Source: Pontibacter litorisediminis | GTDB taxonomy: Bacteria; Bacteroidota; Bacteroidia; Cytophagales; Hymenobacteraceae | Direction of reading: 5' to 3' | Length of the DNA: 64,000 nt | Assembly: GCF_029360645.1 (NCBI RefSeq) | Contig: NZ_JARDUA010000011.1 | Span: 1-64,000 of the forward strand | Shown here: positions 54,201 to 62,745 of the stretch, one piece after another | Layout: the number at the start of each line of letters is the position of its first letter | Position numbering within the stretch: position 1 is the stretch's first letter | The notes under the pieces: generated by a model | What the model was told of the DNA's origin: nothing | Database searches by the model: none | What the model saw: the letters and a program-made list of their open reading frames with translations, nothing else | Program-made: the position numbers and the translations under genes

Positions 54201-55992
54201 CATGGAGTTCCCGAAAACGCAGTACAAGACATCCATGAGCAGTGCCCGCTGGGACATGAACACCAAAAAGGTGAACCTGAAGGCGGACGAGAGCGGCGCA
54301 AAGAACTGGTTCTACTCCCAGCATCCGGAGCAGGAGGGGCTGCGCTTCATGGCCGACGGAGGTGAGTTTAGCCTGCTGGAAAACACACTGCACGCTACCG
54401 GAGTGCCGCATATTGCCGTTGCTGACCTATATGTGGTGCCGGACAGCGGCAAAGTGGCCGTGCAGGCGGGTGCCAGCATCCGCACCCTGCGCAATGCCAA
54501 AGTGCTGGCAGACTCCGTGCAGCAGTACCATAAGCTGTACGCGGGCAACATCGACGTGCTGTCGCGGTACGCGCTGCGCGGCGACGCGATTCGCGATTAC
54601 TACAATGCTGCCGGCGACTCATTCCAGCTCCACTTTGGCGATTTTGTGTATGGCAACCCGCAGCAGAAAAAGAAGCCGATCTTTACCTTTGCCACCGCAC
54701 ACCTGGAGGATGGGGCGAAGCCGTTTTACATTTTCCCAAGGATCATGTACCGTGGCAAGGCGGTGATGCAGGCTCCTAACGCTTACATGAACTTCGACGG
54801 AGAGGTGAAGCTGAACTTTACCGGTAATCCCGAGGATTCCGACTGGTTCCCTTACAAGAAAGATACCCTGAACCCGAACAACGTGCGCATCCCGATCCTG
54901 AAGCCGAAGGCGGCCGACGGTTCGCCGCTGCACACGGGCCTGCACGTAGCAACCGGGTCAGGCAAGCTCTACAACACCTTTGTGTCGAGGAAGCAGGGGG
55001 CGGAAGACCTGGACCTGTTCACAGTAGATGGCCTGCTGTCGTACAACAAAGAGAGCGGCGAGTTCAAGATCGGCCGGGAGGAGCGGGCCTATGGCGATGC
55101 CTACCAGGGCAATATGCTGCGCTACAACGAAGCCTCGAACACAATCCATTTTGAGGGCAAGCTGAACCTGGTGAAGCCGAAGAAGAGCTTTGCCATTGAG
55201 GCAGCTGGAAGCGGCGATGCCAATGTAGACAGCAGTCGCTACAGCCTCCGCTCTATGCTTGCATTTGACCTGGATGTGCCAAACCAGGCGTTAGGGGCCA
55301 TGGCCGGGAACCTGCGTGGCAACGCTGCCGGGGCTGCCGCCATCAGCAACGTGGACGATGAGCTGCTCTACCAGATAGGCGAGTTCGTTGGCGACCGTGA
55401 TGCCCGCAAATACCGGGACCAGTCGATGACAGCGTACGTGCCGCTGCCGAAGCTATCCAAGAAACTGGAGCGCAGCCTGGTACTGACCGACGTGAACCTC
55501 CATTGGTCTAACGAGCAGAAAGCCTGGTACAGCGTGGGGGGCATTGGTGTTGTGAGCAGTATGAAGGAAGACATCAACTCCAAAATGAACGGCTACCTGG
55601 AGATGAAACAGGACAACTACGGTGACCCGGTGGTGAACTTATACCTGCAGGCCGACCCGTATACCTGGTACTACTTCAGCTTCTTTGAGAATGGCCTTAC
55701 GATGGTATCCTCAGACGATAAGTTTAACAAAGCCATACGCTCCAAGTCGAAGGGCAGCCGCGGGGCAACCAGTAGCTATGGCATCTACGAAGGCATCCCG
55801 ATCGAGAAGAACGAGTTCCTCAACCACTTCCAGAAGACCTACCTAGGTGGCGAAGGCGGCTTTAAAACCGTAACGGAAAACGTGGTGAACGAGCCGACCG
55901 GAAACTTCGATTTCATATCAGAAGATGATGGAAATAAAGGGCGTAAGAAGAAAAAGAAGAAGAATGAGGAAGAGGGTGAAGGGACATTCTAA
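51229..55992 (+). CDS. very large secreted protein of unknown function, 1587 aa
   Basis: I do not recognise this family. A signal peptide (1-18, TAQAQ) leads into a helical N-terminal part (20-160). An acidic Trp/Asp segment (DAWGSVSWDDEAS ... DAWEDDGWG, about residues 170-205) and a Lys-rich linker follow. After that come about 1300 residues of beta-rich sequence with recurring short strands. It ends in a Lys-run tail (RKKKKKK). There is no catalytic motif or T9SS tail. Its size and beta content suggest a periplasmic or outer-membrane structural role; that is inference. Confidence 0.8.
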   Translation: MKQLLPFILFFTVLTAQAQQVKLSAEPDKFVGDVKALLLAGKVENAEALSADLEEVWSNGRLSSRQQKEVMDIAQQMYRKRMRSNPHFSDFFTMVTAGIKKQNLRPAQLDNMLEVTAKAVKQEDTKHLEQYLRTVSLFLDQGKLFQNTYYSLRASGGSFSFAYEGASKAAEEQEEGADAWGSVSWDDEASTSEDAWEDDGWGTVAPKPKKEDKQKSAQKQKESLKRMYVPAMPKVSGPVLKLEKVALVFVTPWDSAAIQNTAGQLMLTQNMFVGDGGTFDWEVKGEAAKAELNKYSFNTSFAGFKAPDVKVTYNAVLAAPVDGALEWMSSKRKNGNYPYPKFTSFTSDARLNSLGNDIAYNGGFSLTGNIIGSRPLDGSLSQLVVSHQGKRKFRTMARNYTFEDSLVLANRATVSVYQGQDSLMHPAMQLRYSRVNQDLTLTKDKGPYARTPFYDSYHNLEITAERVHWNLNKPEIDFSILNTKTLIPVQLESTEYFSNVRYQQLVGIAPFHPLQVLVGYGAKAKSSTFYASDVARATRVDEKAIREAAQAMAYQGYMDYDPASGYIELKNKAWHYVGASRDKNDYDHIVIKSVVPSGRNATLNLENNKLTVRGVNKITFNNDTASVYVLPRREEIHILKNRDIEFDGQVYASRLALRGTEFRFNYDEFSIDLTKLDTIALVTNSRKAKNMKTSEQVMTSSSSGKLYINKPNNKSGEKFMPEYPKFDAVAGAQMAFSRPEVAGGAYDSTVYFDMPPFKLDSLSSGNHIVSFDGTFHSGGIFPPIKAKLQMMPDETMGFYHQPPAKGLETYGGKGMVYDTIMMSAAGIQSRGKLTYLSATLQAPVYTFYKNGAVAEGGTELTISESTINGTKYPAATLKGFNMNWQPQADTMYLQTTKDPMAVYKEGYAFTGVAKLSPGGLYGSGVLDNAYANVTSGKFRFDQRSFSGNNAQLLVKSDVEGSPAIKAQDVAFSYDMTSGFVDFESEQKGAAIMEFPKTQYKTSMSSARWDMNTKKVNLKADESGAKNWFYSQHPEQEGLRFMADGGEFSLLENTLHATGVPHIAVADLYVVPDSGKVAVQAGASIRTLRNAKVLADSVQQYHKLYAGNIDVLSRYALRGDAIRDYYNAAGDSFQLHFGDFVYGNPQQKKKPIFTFATAHLEDGAKPFYIFPRIMYRGKAVMQAPNAYMNFDGEVKLNFTGNPEDSDWFPYKKDTLNPNNVRIPILKPKAADGSPLHTGLHVATGSGKLYNTFVSRKQGAEDLDLFTVDGLLSYNKESGEFKIGREERAYGDAYQGNMLRYNEASNTIHFEGKLNLVKPKKSFAIEAAGSGDANVDSSRYSLRSMLAFDLDVPNQALGAMAGNLRGNAAGAAAISNVDDELLYQIGEFVGDRDARKYRDQSMTAYVPLPKLSKKLERSLVLTDVNLHWSNEQKAWYSVGGIGVVSSMKEDINSKMNGYLEMKQDNYGDPVVNLYLQADPYTWYYFSFFENGLTMVSSDDKFNKAIRSKSKGSRGATSSYGIYEGIPIEKNEFLNHFQKTYLGGEGGFKTVTENVVNEPTGNFDFISEDDGNKGRKKKKKKNEEEGEGTF

Positions 55993-56163
55993 TATAACCA
56001 GGAACCATAAACACAGCGTATAGGGTTAATGTGGCACTTAATAATTAGCTAGGAAATTAAGTTTTGCCTATATTTGGGCTTGTTTTTGCTGTTTAAAATA
56101 CCGTGTGCGCCTTAAGATTGGCACAGTTGCAGAAACTACCCTCTTGATTTTAATCTTATACTT

Positions 56164-56811
56164 ATGGATATGATTTTTATAGCTGCACTTGCCCTGGTAG
56201 CTTACCTGATCGGCTCTATGTGTACCGCCGTGTGGATAGGCAAGGCATACTATGGCATTGACATACGACAGCACGGCAGCGGCAACTCTGGGGCCACCAA
56301 CACCTTTCGGGTGCTTGGCAAGAGGCCGGGTACCATCGTGATGCTGCTCGATATCTTTAAAGGATGGGTGGCAACATCGTTGGCCGGTTTGCTGCTGATC
56401 TTTAATGCCATTGAGCCGGAGAACCTGATCGTTTACCAACTGGTCTTCGGGGCCATCGGAGTGCTGGGGCATATTTTCCCGGTGTACGAAAAGTTTAAGG
56501 GCGGCAAGGGCGTTGCCACGCTGCTGGGCATGATGCTGGCCATAGAGCCGGTCGTGGCCCTGATGTGTATCGCCATTTTCGTGATCGTGCTGTTCGCCTC
56601 CAAGTATGTTTCTTTGGGCTCCATGATTGCCGCGCTTGCCTTCCCGATGCTGTTGCTGCTGGTGCCGCGCTTCCACCCGGAAAACCCAATCCTGATCATC
56701 TTCGGGTTCATCCTTTTTGCGGTGGTGGTGCTGACGCACCGGAAGAACATCAACCGCCTGATTGCCGGCCAGGAAAGCAAAGCCAACATCAAGCTGGGCC
56801 GCAAACGATAA
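56164..56811 (+). CDS. plsY: glycerol-3-phosphate acyltransferase PlsY
   Basis: An inner-membrane enzyme transferring acyl from acyl-phosphate to glycerol-3-phosphate, the first step of phospholipid synthesis. 215 residues with several transmembrane helices. Signature GSGNSGATNTFRVLG near residue 40 and FKGGKGVATLLG near residue 113 are conserved. The terminator at 56831-56862 follows. Confidence 0.94.
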   Translation: MDMIFIAALALVAYLIGSMCTAVWIGKAYYGIDIRQHGSGNSGATNTFRVLGKRPGTIVMLLDIFKGWVATSLAGLLLIFNAIEPENLIVYQLVFGAIGVLGHIFPVYEKFKGGKGVATLLGMMLAIEPVVALMCIAIFVIVLFASKYVSLGSMIAALAFPMLLLLVPRFHPENPILIIFGFILFAVVVLTHRKNINRLIAGQESKANIKLGRKR

Positions 56812-56830
56812 GTATAGCACGTATACGAAG

Positions 56831-56862
56831 AGCCATCCTGCACAGCAAGGGTGGCTTTTTTT
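56831..56862 (+). terminator. intrinsic terminator of plsY
   Basis: AGCCATCC pairs with GGGTGGCT followed by a run of T's (about 56855-56863). Confidence 0.8.
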
Positions 56863-56900
56863 TGTAACTTTAAGTCAAAACAGAGCAAACCTTATTCGAT

Positions 56901-58265
56901 ATGATCAACCAATATATCAACGACAACAAAGACCGCTTCGTGAACGAGCTGCTCGACATGCTGCGCATCCCGTCAGTTAGCGCCGACCCAAAGTTTAAGG
57001 CTGATGTCCTGCGCAACGCCGAGTTCCTGAAGGAGCGGCTGCTAGAGGCCGGAGCCGATAACGTAGAACTGGTGGAGACGCCTGGCAACCCGGTGGTGTA
57101 CGGTGAGAAGATTGTTGACCCTGCGCTTCCGACCGTGCTGGTGTATGGCCACTACGATGTGCAGCCCGCCGACCCCTATGAGCTGTGGAACTCCCCTCCG
57201 TTCGAGCCTGTGATAAAAGACGGCAAGATATACGCCCGCGGTGCCTGCGACGACAAAGGGCAGATGTACATGCACGTGAAAGCGTTTGAGACGATGGTGC
57301 AGACCGGCACGCTGGCCTGCAACGTGAAGTTCATGATTGAAGGGGAGGAGGAAGTAGGGTCTAAAAACCTGGCTACATTTGTGCGCGAGAACAAAGATCG
57401 CCTGACAGGCGACGTGATCCTTATCTCTGACACGGGCATGCTGGGCAACGATACACCATCCATCACCACCGGCCTGCGTGGCATGAGCTACGTGGAGGTA
57501 GAGGTGACAGGCCCGAACCGCGACCTGCACTCAGGGCTGTACGGTGGTGCCGTGGCCAACCCCATCAATATCCTGTGCCAGATGATTGCCTCGATGCACG
57601 ACGAGAACAACCACATCACCATACCGGGCTTTTACGACAACGTGCAGGAGCTTAGCCAGGGGGAGCGTGCCGAGATGGCCCGTGCCCCTTTTGACCTGGA
57701 GAAGTATAAAAAGGCACTGGATCTGGGCGATGTGCACGGCGAGGCTGGCTATGTAACGATGGAGCGCAACTCTATCCGCCCGACGCTGGACGTGAACGGC
57801 ATCTGGGGAGGCTATACAGGCGAGGGTGCCAAAACGGTGATCCCGTCCAAAGCTTATGCTAAGATTTCCATGCGCCTGGTGCCTAACCAGAGCTCTGAGG
57901 AGATCACGGAGAAGTTTAAGAAGCACTTCGAAAGCATCGCGCCAAAGAGCGTGAAAGTGGAGGTGAAGCCGCACCATGGGGGCGAGCCAGTTGTAACGCC
58001 AACCGATTCTCCGGCTTACCAGGCAGCTGCCAAAGCATACGAGGAAACCTTCGGCGTGAAGCCGATCCCGGTGCGCAGCGGCGGTTCTATTCCGATCGTG
58101 GCCATGTTCAAGTCTGAGTTAGGCCTGGACTCTGTGCTGATGGGCTTTGGCCTGGACTCCGATGCGATCCACTCGCCGAACGAAAGCTACGGCCTGTTTA
58201 ACTACATGAAGGGCATCGAAACGATACCGCAGTTCTACAAATACTTTGCTGAGGGGAATAAATAA
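56901..58265 (+). CDS. M20-family dipeptidase
   Basis: A 454-residue zinc peptidase of the CNDP/dipeptidase branch. Zn ligands appear in VLVYGHYDVQPADPYELW near residue 78, the bridging Asp in GACDDKGQMY near residue 115 and the catalytic/ligand Glu pair in MIEGEEEVGS near residue 148. A His near the C terminus (SDAIHSPNES) completes the set. It hydrolyses dipeptides or related amides; substrate not predicted. Confidence 0.92.
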   Translation: MINQYINDNKDRFVNELLDMLRIPSVSADPKFKADVLRNAEFLKERLLEAGADNVELVETPGNPVVYGEKIVDPALPTVLVYGHYDVQPADPYELWNSPPFEPVIKDGKIYARGACDDKGQMYMHVKAFETMVQTGTLACNVKFMIEGEEEVGSKNLATFVRENKDRLTGDVILISDTGMLGNDTPSITTGLRGMSYVEVEVTGPNRDLHSGLYGGAVANPINILCQMIASMHDENNHITIPGFYDNVQELSQGERAEMARAPFDLEKYKKALDLGDVHGEAGYVTMERNSIRPTLDVNGIWGGYTGEGAKTVIPSKAYAKISMRLVPNQSSEEITEKFKKHFESIAPKSVKVEVKPHHGGEPVVTPTDSPAYQAAAKAYEETFGVKPIPVRSGGSIPIVAMFKSELGLDSVLMGFGLDSDAIHSPNESYGLFNYMKGIETIPQFYKYFAEGNK

Positions 58266-58290
58266 GCATCAGCCAACATATAAAGTATAA

Positions 58291-58322
58291 AAAAGCCCGG
58301 CTAGCGAAATAGCCGGGCTTTT
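58291..58322. terminator. bidirectional terminator
   Basis: AAAAGCCCGGCT (58291-58302) pairs with AGCCGGGCTTTT (58311-58322), between the convergent M20 peptidase and barrel genes. Confidence 0.88.
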
Positions 58323-58326
58323 GTCT

Positions 58327-58986
58327 TTAGCGCATTAGTTGGTCTGGCGAGGGCGGGCGTATCAGGTACCCGATACTTAGCTTATAGCCAAAGTTTTTCT
58401 GGTCCAGCGCTTTGGAGAAGGAGGTAAGGCCACCGGCGTTATGCACGCTCACAAAGAAGCCATTGTCCAGTTCCAGGCCTACTCCAACCGTGTAGCCATA
58501 GTCCCAGCGCTCAAAGTCATCCATGCTTAGAGCGTAATTGCCAAGTACGGTAGGGTTGGGTTCATCAACCGTGGCTCGGTCTACGCGCTTTACCTCCGTT
58601 GACTCCCCGATAAGGTAGCCCAAATAAGGGCCACCCTCCACAAACAAGCCGCCTTTCTGCAGCTTCAGCATCAGGGGCAGGGTCAGGTAGTGCAGCCGAT
58701 GATCGTCGATCAATACCTCCGTGGCGTTTAGGGGATATTCATCATACACAAAGCCTTTCTGCTCGTACTGCAACTCTGCCTGCACCGCCAGCCTCGACAC
58801 GAACTCGTAGCTCAAAATCAGTCCGCCGTTAAAGCCAGCCAAATTGTTGGTGGTGTTGGGGGAGCCGTCGGAGCCCTGCACGCTGGAGAGGTTGCCGCCA
58901 ACTTTGGCCCCGAAGCGGGCATACTGCGCCTGCGCCATTAGCAGGGGCAAAAGTATAAAGAGCGGGAGGAGGAGTGTCTTTTTCAT
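58327..58986 (-). CDS. outer-membrane beta-barrel protein, paralogue 1
   Basis: 219 residues with a signal peptide (1-20, LMAQAQ) and barrel strands in the OMP_b-brl style: GAKVGGNLSSVQG, LSYEFVSRLAVQAELQYEQKGF, KLQKGGLFVEGGPYLGYL. First of three similar barrel genes in tandem on the minus strand; function unknown. Confidence 0.8.
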   Translation of the reverse strand: MKKTLLLPLFILLPLLMAQAQYARFGAKVGGNLSSVQGSDGSPNTTNNLAGFNGGLILSYEFVSRLAVQAELQYEQKGFVYDEYPLNATEVLIDDHRLHYLTLPLMLKLQKGGLFVEGGPYLGYLIGESTEVKRVDRATVDEPNPTVLGNYALSMDDFERWDYGYTVGVGLELDNGFFVSVHNAGGLTSFSKALDQKNFGYKLSIGYLIRPPSPDQLMR

Positions 58987-59053
58987 AGCGGGAAAGGTGT
59001 TGGCACGTACCGTTATTTACTGGTGCCGCTATGAATTGGTTCTGGCCCCAAAA

Positions 59054-59086
59054 AAGCCAGCCCCTCCAAAGTGGCGGGGCTGGCTT
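59054..59086 (-). terminator. terminator after barrel paralogue 2
   Basis: AAGCCAGCCCC (59054-59064) pairs with GGGGCTGGCTT (59076-59086). On the minus strand TTTTTT follows. Confidence 0.8.
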
Positions 59087-59110
59087 AGGAATTACAGGAA
59101 AAGAAATGTT

Positions 59111-59776
59111 TTATCGGGAGGCCGAGAAGTTCAGGCCCAGGGTCAGCATAATGGTGGAGTGGCGGGCATCCCTGAAGTTCTCATCATCGAAAAAGTCTGT
59201 GGAAGACTTGTCCATAAAGTCGGTAACGCTGCCGTTGTAGCGCACGCCTACACTGAGGATACCGCTGGTGATACCGATACCGGCTGCATAGCCAAACTCA
59301 AAGTCTTTCATGTCGCTCTTGTCTATCTCGGTCGTTGCGGAGCTTTGGCGGTCGTTGTTGATGTACTCTTTGATGTTGTTGTTCACGCTAAGCAGGTAAG
59401 AGGCCTGCGGGCCCGCCTCAAAATAAATAGGGCCGGCTTTGATACGCGCCAGCACGGGCAGCTCCAGGTAATTATAGTTCATGTTGCCCTCCCTGCGGAA
59501 GGTGCCTGTCGGCAACTGAATTTCTGTATCCTCATACTTAAAGCCTTTGTTGGAGTAGAGTAGCTCCGGCTGCACGGAGAAGAACTCGCCTACCACAGGT
59601 ATGTTATAGGTGAGGCCGCCATGGAAGCCTACCTTGTTCTCGTACCGCGACTCATCCTTGAGGTCGCCGGACAGGTTGGAGAAGTTGGCACCGCCTCTGA
59701 TGCCCAAGCCGGACTGTGCCTGTGCCGCAGCAAACGACAGCAGGGCAATGGAAAGTGATAATAATAGCTTCTTCAT
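59111..59776 (-). CDS. outer-membrane beta-barrel protein, paralogue 2
   Basis: 221 residues. A signal peptide ends AAAQAQ. Strands include GLGIRGGANFSNLSG, SVQPELLYSNKGF, and LPVLARIKAGPIYFEAGPQASYL. The last closely matches VPVLAHINAGPIFFEAGPQV in paralogue 3, so the two are recent duplicates. Probably an outer-membrane 8-stranded barrel; cargo or role unknown. Confidence 0.82.
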   Translation of the reverse strand: MKKLLLSLSIALLSFAAAQAQSGLGIRGGANFSNLSGDLKDESRYENKVGFHGGLTYNIPVVGEFFSVQPELLYSNKGFKYEDTEIQLPTGTFRREGNMNYNYLELPVLARIKAGPIYFEAGPQASYLLSVNNNIKEYINNDRQSSATTEIDKSDMKDFEFGYAAGIGITSGILSVGVRYNGSVTDFMDKSSTDFFDDENFRDARHSTIMLTLGLNFSASR

Positions 59777-59969
59777 AATTGTAATGATTAAATGTATGCG
59801 CCTGTTGCAGGCCGTATACCTGGTTAATGATTGTTGTGTTTACTCAAGGCTTCCCGCCTGTGTTGATTCCCATATCAACAAGCAGGCCAAAGTATAGCAC
59901 GTTAGTATATAGAATAGCAGAATATGGTGAGTGGCTATGTTTACGAGGCAGAAAATCAGAGGCATAGAA

Positions 59970-59992
59970 AAGTCCGGCCTTAAGCCGGACTT
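59970..59992 (-). terminator. terminator after barrel paralogue 3
   Basis: AAGTCCGGC (59970-59978) pairs with GCCGGACTT (59984-59992). On the minus strand a T-rich TTTTCTATG follows. Confidence 0.7.
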
Positions 59993-60030
59993 CCTGTTTT
60001 CCATAGTTTTAGTTTTGTACCAATGTAATC

Positions 60031-60606
60031 TTAGCGGCCCGGAAGGGTGTAAGCCAGGGTTAGCATAAACACGCTGTTGCGGTATTCGGGAGCGTCATCT
60101 ACGTCGTTAAGCTGCGAGATGTCGCCGTTATAGCGCACACCTATCGTAAGACCCATGGGAGCGGCAAAGCCTACCCCGGCCGCATAGCCCAGGCTCGTGC
60201 GCTTGAACTGGTCAAGGTCATCGTCAATGTTGTTGCCATTCACCTCAATGTCGCCGCCAACACGGAAAGAAACCTGCGGGCCGGCTTCAAAGAAAATAGG
60301 ACCGGCGTTTATGTGTGCCAGCACCGGCACATCGATGTAGCTGAGCTTGATCTTGAAAGCATCATCATCGGACTCCGCACCCTTCTGAGAGAACAGCACC
60401 TCTGGCTGGATAGCAAAGAACTCGTCGGTTGTGAGGAAGAACTTTGAGGTTAAGCCAGCATGAAAGCGGAACATCCTGTCAGTAGCCGGGGCCTCATCGC
60501 CTGTTAATCCTGCGTAATTGGCTCCAACGCGAATTCCTATTCTCTGAGCATCTGCGGCGAACGCTGTCGTCAGCAGGAGTGCAAAAATCAATAGCGTCTG
60601 TTTCAT
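60031..60606 (-). CDS. outer-membrane beta-barrel protein, paralogue 3
   Basis: From the ATG at 60606, 191 residues. A signal peptide ends AFAADAQ. The barrel strands match paralogue 2, including GIRVGANYAGLTG and the AGPIFFEAGPQV strand. The last residues (LTLAYTLPGR) look like a barrel C terminus. The earlier ATG at 60639 adds a Lys-rich stretch that does not look like a signal. Confidence 0.8.
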   Translation of the reverse strand: MKQTLLIFALLLTTAFAADAQRIGIRVGANYAGLTGDEAPATDRMFRFHAGLTSKFFLTTDEFFAIQPEVLFSQKGAESDDDAFKIKLSYIDVPVLAHINAGPIFFEAGPQVSFRVGGDIEVNGNNIDDDLDQFKRTSLGYAAGVGFAAPMGLTIGVRYNGDISQLNDVDDAPEYRNSVFMLTLAYTLPGR

Positions 60607-60776
60607 AGTCTTCTTTGTTTGTAAGTAATACTTCTTCACTGTCAGTACCGCCCCTGCAGAGCGGCTAACAGTCGTAAGCTATTACGTAGGGTCCGAATAA
60701 AAGTATAGATTCATGAGATGATTTGGGCGACAGAGGAGTACAATTTAGGGAGAGGGAAGCTGGCCATGGGCAAAGA

Positions 60777-60808
60777 AAAAGCAGCAACCATATCCGGCTG
60801 CTGCTTTT
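60777..60808 (-). terminator. terminator of the comM remnant
   Basis: AAAAGCAGC (60777-60785) pairs with GCTGCTTTT (60800-60808). On the minus strand TTTTTCTTTG follows. Confidence 0.7.
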
Positions 60809-60849
60809 GTTAAATTTATGTTAAATAAGGGCTTACGCTGCTTTCCAGC

Positions 60850-61749
60850 TTAGCCTGCCCAGCCTTCACGGTCCAGGCTGCGGTACTGAATGGCTTCTGC
60901 CAAATGTTCAATTTTTATTTCCTCGCTTCCGGCCAGGTCGGCAATGGTGCGGCTCACTTTCAGGATGCGGTCGTAAGCGCGGGCCGAGAGGCCAAGGCGT
61001 TCCATGGCGGTCTTGAGCAGGGTGCGGCCAGCCTCGTTTACCTGGCAAACCTCCTTCACCATCTGCGAGGGCATCATGGCGTTAGAGTGGATCTGCGGCA
61101 TCTCCTTGAATCGCTCCGTCTGCACCTCGCGGGCCTGCACCACGCGCTCCCGCACAGAGGCGCTGTGCTCGGCCTTGCGGGTGGCGGTCATTTCATCAAA
61201 GGTTACGGGTGTCACCTCCACGTGCAGGTCGATGCGGTCCAGCAGCGGGCCGCTCACCTTATTCAGGTAACGCTGCACCACCCCAGGGCCGCACACACAT
61301 TCTTTCTCGGGATGATTGTAGTAGCCGCAGGGGCAGGGGTTCATACTTGCCACCAGCATAAAGTTGGCCGGGAAATCGATGGTGGTTCTGGCCCGGGAAA
61401 TGGTAACACGGCGCTCCTCCAGCGGCTGGCGCATCACCTCCAGCACCGTGCGCTTAAACTCCGGCAACTCATCCAGGAAAAGCACCCCATTATGCGAAAG
61501 CGAGATCTCGCCGGGTTGCGGTACGCCACCGCCCCCTACCAAAGCCACATCCGAGATAGTATGGTGCGGCGCGCGGTATGGGCGTGTGGTGAGGAGCGAG
61601 GCTGCCTCGCCCAGCTTGCCGGCTACCGAGTGTATCTTGGTCGTCTCCAGCGCCTCGTGCATCGAGAGCGGCGGCAGAATGGACGGCAGCCGCTTGGCCA
61701 GCATCGTCTTTCCGGCACCCGGAGGGCCTATCATGATGAGGTTGGTCCT
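60850..61749 (-). pseudogene. comM: comM/yifB Mg-chelatase-like helicase, 5'-truncated
   Basis: What remains is the AAA+ half and C terminus of ComM/YifB: Walker A IGPPGAGKTMLAKRLPS at the very start, RPYRAPHHTISDVALVGGG near residue 53, the Walker B region GVLFLDELPEF near residue 86, SMNPCPCGYYNHP near residue 130 and a C-terminal RTIADLAGSEEI. Full-length relatives have about 510 residues with a Lon-like N-terminal domain of about 200 residues, which is absent here. The frame stops at TAG (61756-61758), a few codons upstream of the Walker A. AT-rich DNA starts at the same point. ComM helps branch migration during natural transformation, so its loss would probably impair it. Confidence 0.9.
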
Positions 61750-62036
61750 TGAGGCCTAAAACCTTACTATATTCGCTAAAAAAGCAATTATTAGGTATGA
61801 TTTTCGGATTGGGGTACCAAAGGGGTACCAAAAGAATATTCAAGGGCTTTGTCAAGCCTGCCCAGTTCATCGGGTGAGCTTGTTCTAAACAAGCTTATTT
61901 TAGCAAGCAGTTACTTTTAAATTAGGCTATAACTTCTTTATGTGCTTGCTTACTTAACATTGCAAACTGTGACATAAAATTAAGTACAAGTTCGAAATGC
62001 AAGAATCACTATAAGCTAAACATATCTATATAGATC
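61750..62036. other. island boundary, 287-bp AT-rich gap
   Basis: This is the junction between comM and the AT-rich island. It holds the tandem repeat at 61811-61832. On the minus strand a short open stretch (about 40 codons, including RTSSPDELGRLDKALEYSFG and ending at a TAA near 61795) could be the end of a lost gene; it has no recognisable family. Nothing else is seen. Confidence 0.5.
61811..61832. repeat. tandem GGGGTACCAAA repeat at the island boundary
   Basis: GGGGTACCAAA occurs twice in direct tandem (61811-61832), each containing the palindrome GGTACC. It lies about 60 bp inside the AT-rich DNA. It could be a recombinase arm site or remnant; no partner copy is in the window. Confidence 0.55.
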
Positions 62037-62603
62037 TTATTCAAATTTGACTGTCTTCAAGTCATTCAAAATATTTTCTTCAGATGACTTATACATCGCA
62101 TAAAAGATCTGTCCCTCTAGAAATTCAGGTTTATAGTAGCTGTACACATTGACCTTTATCTTAGGAGCTCTAAACTCCTTACCTATAAAATCATAGAAGT
62201 TCCCCACGTTAGAAAATTCTGGAGAAAAGTAGATAGAAGCAGGAATTACTATTCTCTTTTTATAAATATTAAGTTTCTCTGAATCTACGTTGAATAATAT
62301 TGTGTCATTTCTTAAGATAGACTTTGGATAAGCATTCCTTATTGATTCAAGAATCATTTCATCAATACGATCATGAGGGTAGTTTTTTTGCTTTGGGTAT
62401 TCATGTAAAAGGCGATCAATTGAATTAGTATTTTTCTCGTCTTCTTCCTGCTGCTTTTTGAGATTGTATGTTTCAGTTAATGGTCTTGTGTAAATTATGC
62501 TCCCAAGCTCGGTTTCGCCATTCTTTCTGTCTGAAATGATTATTATTCGTTTTAAAACTTTCATTTCTTTTACATCCAGCCATTTAAGTATTCTTTCTTC
62601 CAT
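62037..62603 (-). CDS. hypothetical protein of the AT-rich island, 188 aa
   Basis: Unrecognised. It is soluble and lysine-rich, with a short beta-helix N terminus (MKVLKRIIIISDRKNGETELG), a charged helix (LKKQQEEDEKN, about residues 48-58) and a C-terminal beta region (KRIVIPASIYFSPEFSNVG ... KIKVNVYSYYKPEFLEGQIF). It is the last gene of the minus-strand cluster, 142 bp after the nuclease-like gene, and may be part of the same transcript. AT-rich like the rest of the island. Confidence 0.6.
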   Translation of the reverse strand: MEERILKWLDVKEMKVLKRIIIISDRKNGETELGSIIYTRPLTETYNLKKQQEEDEKNTNSIDRLLHEYPKQKNYPHDRIDEMILESIRNAYPKSILRNDTILFNVDSEKLNIYKKRIVIPASIYFSPEFSNVGNFYDFIGKEFRAPKIKVNVYSYYKPEFLEGQIFYAMYKSSEENILNDLKTVKFE

Positions 62604-62745
62604 ATTTCCGGGTTATATGGTTGCGGATTAATAAGTTACAGGTGATAATTTCTTTGAGCCAATATACTGTTAGTATAATGTTATGTTTGATTAAGGTAAA
62701 TTCAGGGTTACTAAAAATGATATTTCTAATGGAGTAGGACCACTT

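Noticed and set aside
61490-61870. Minus-strand frame crossing the comM/island junction
   Set aside because: Most of it is an out-of-frame reading of comM; only the short boundary part might be a relic in another frame.
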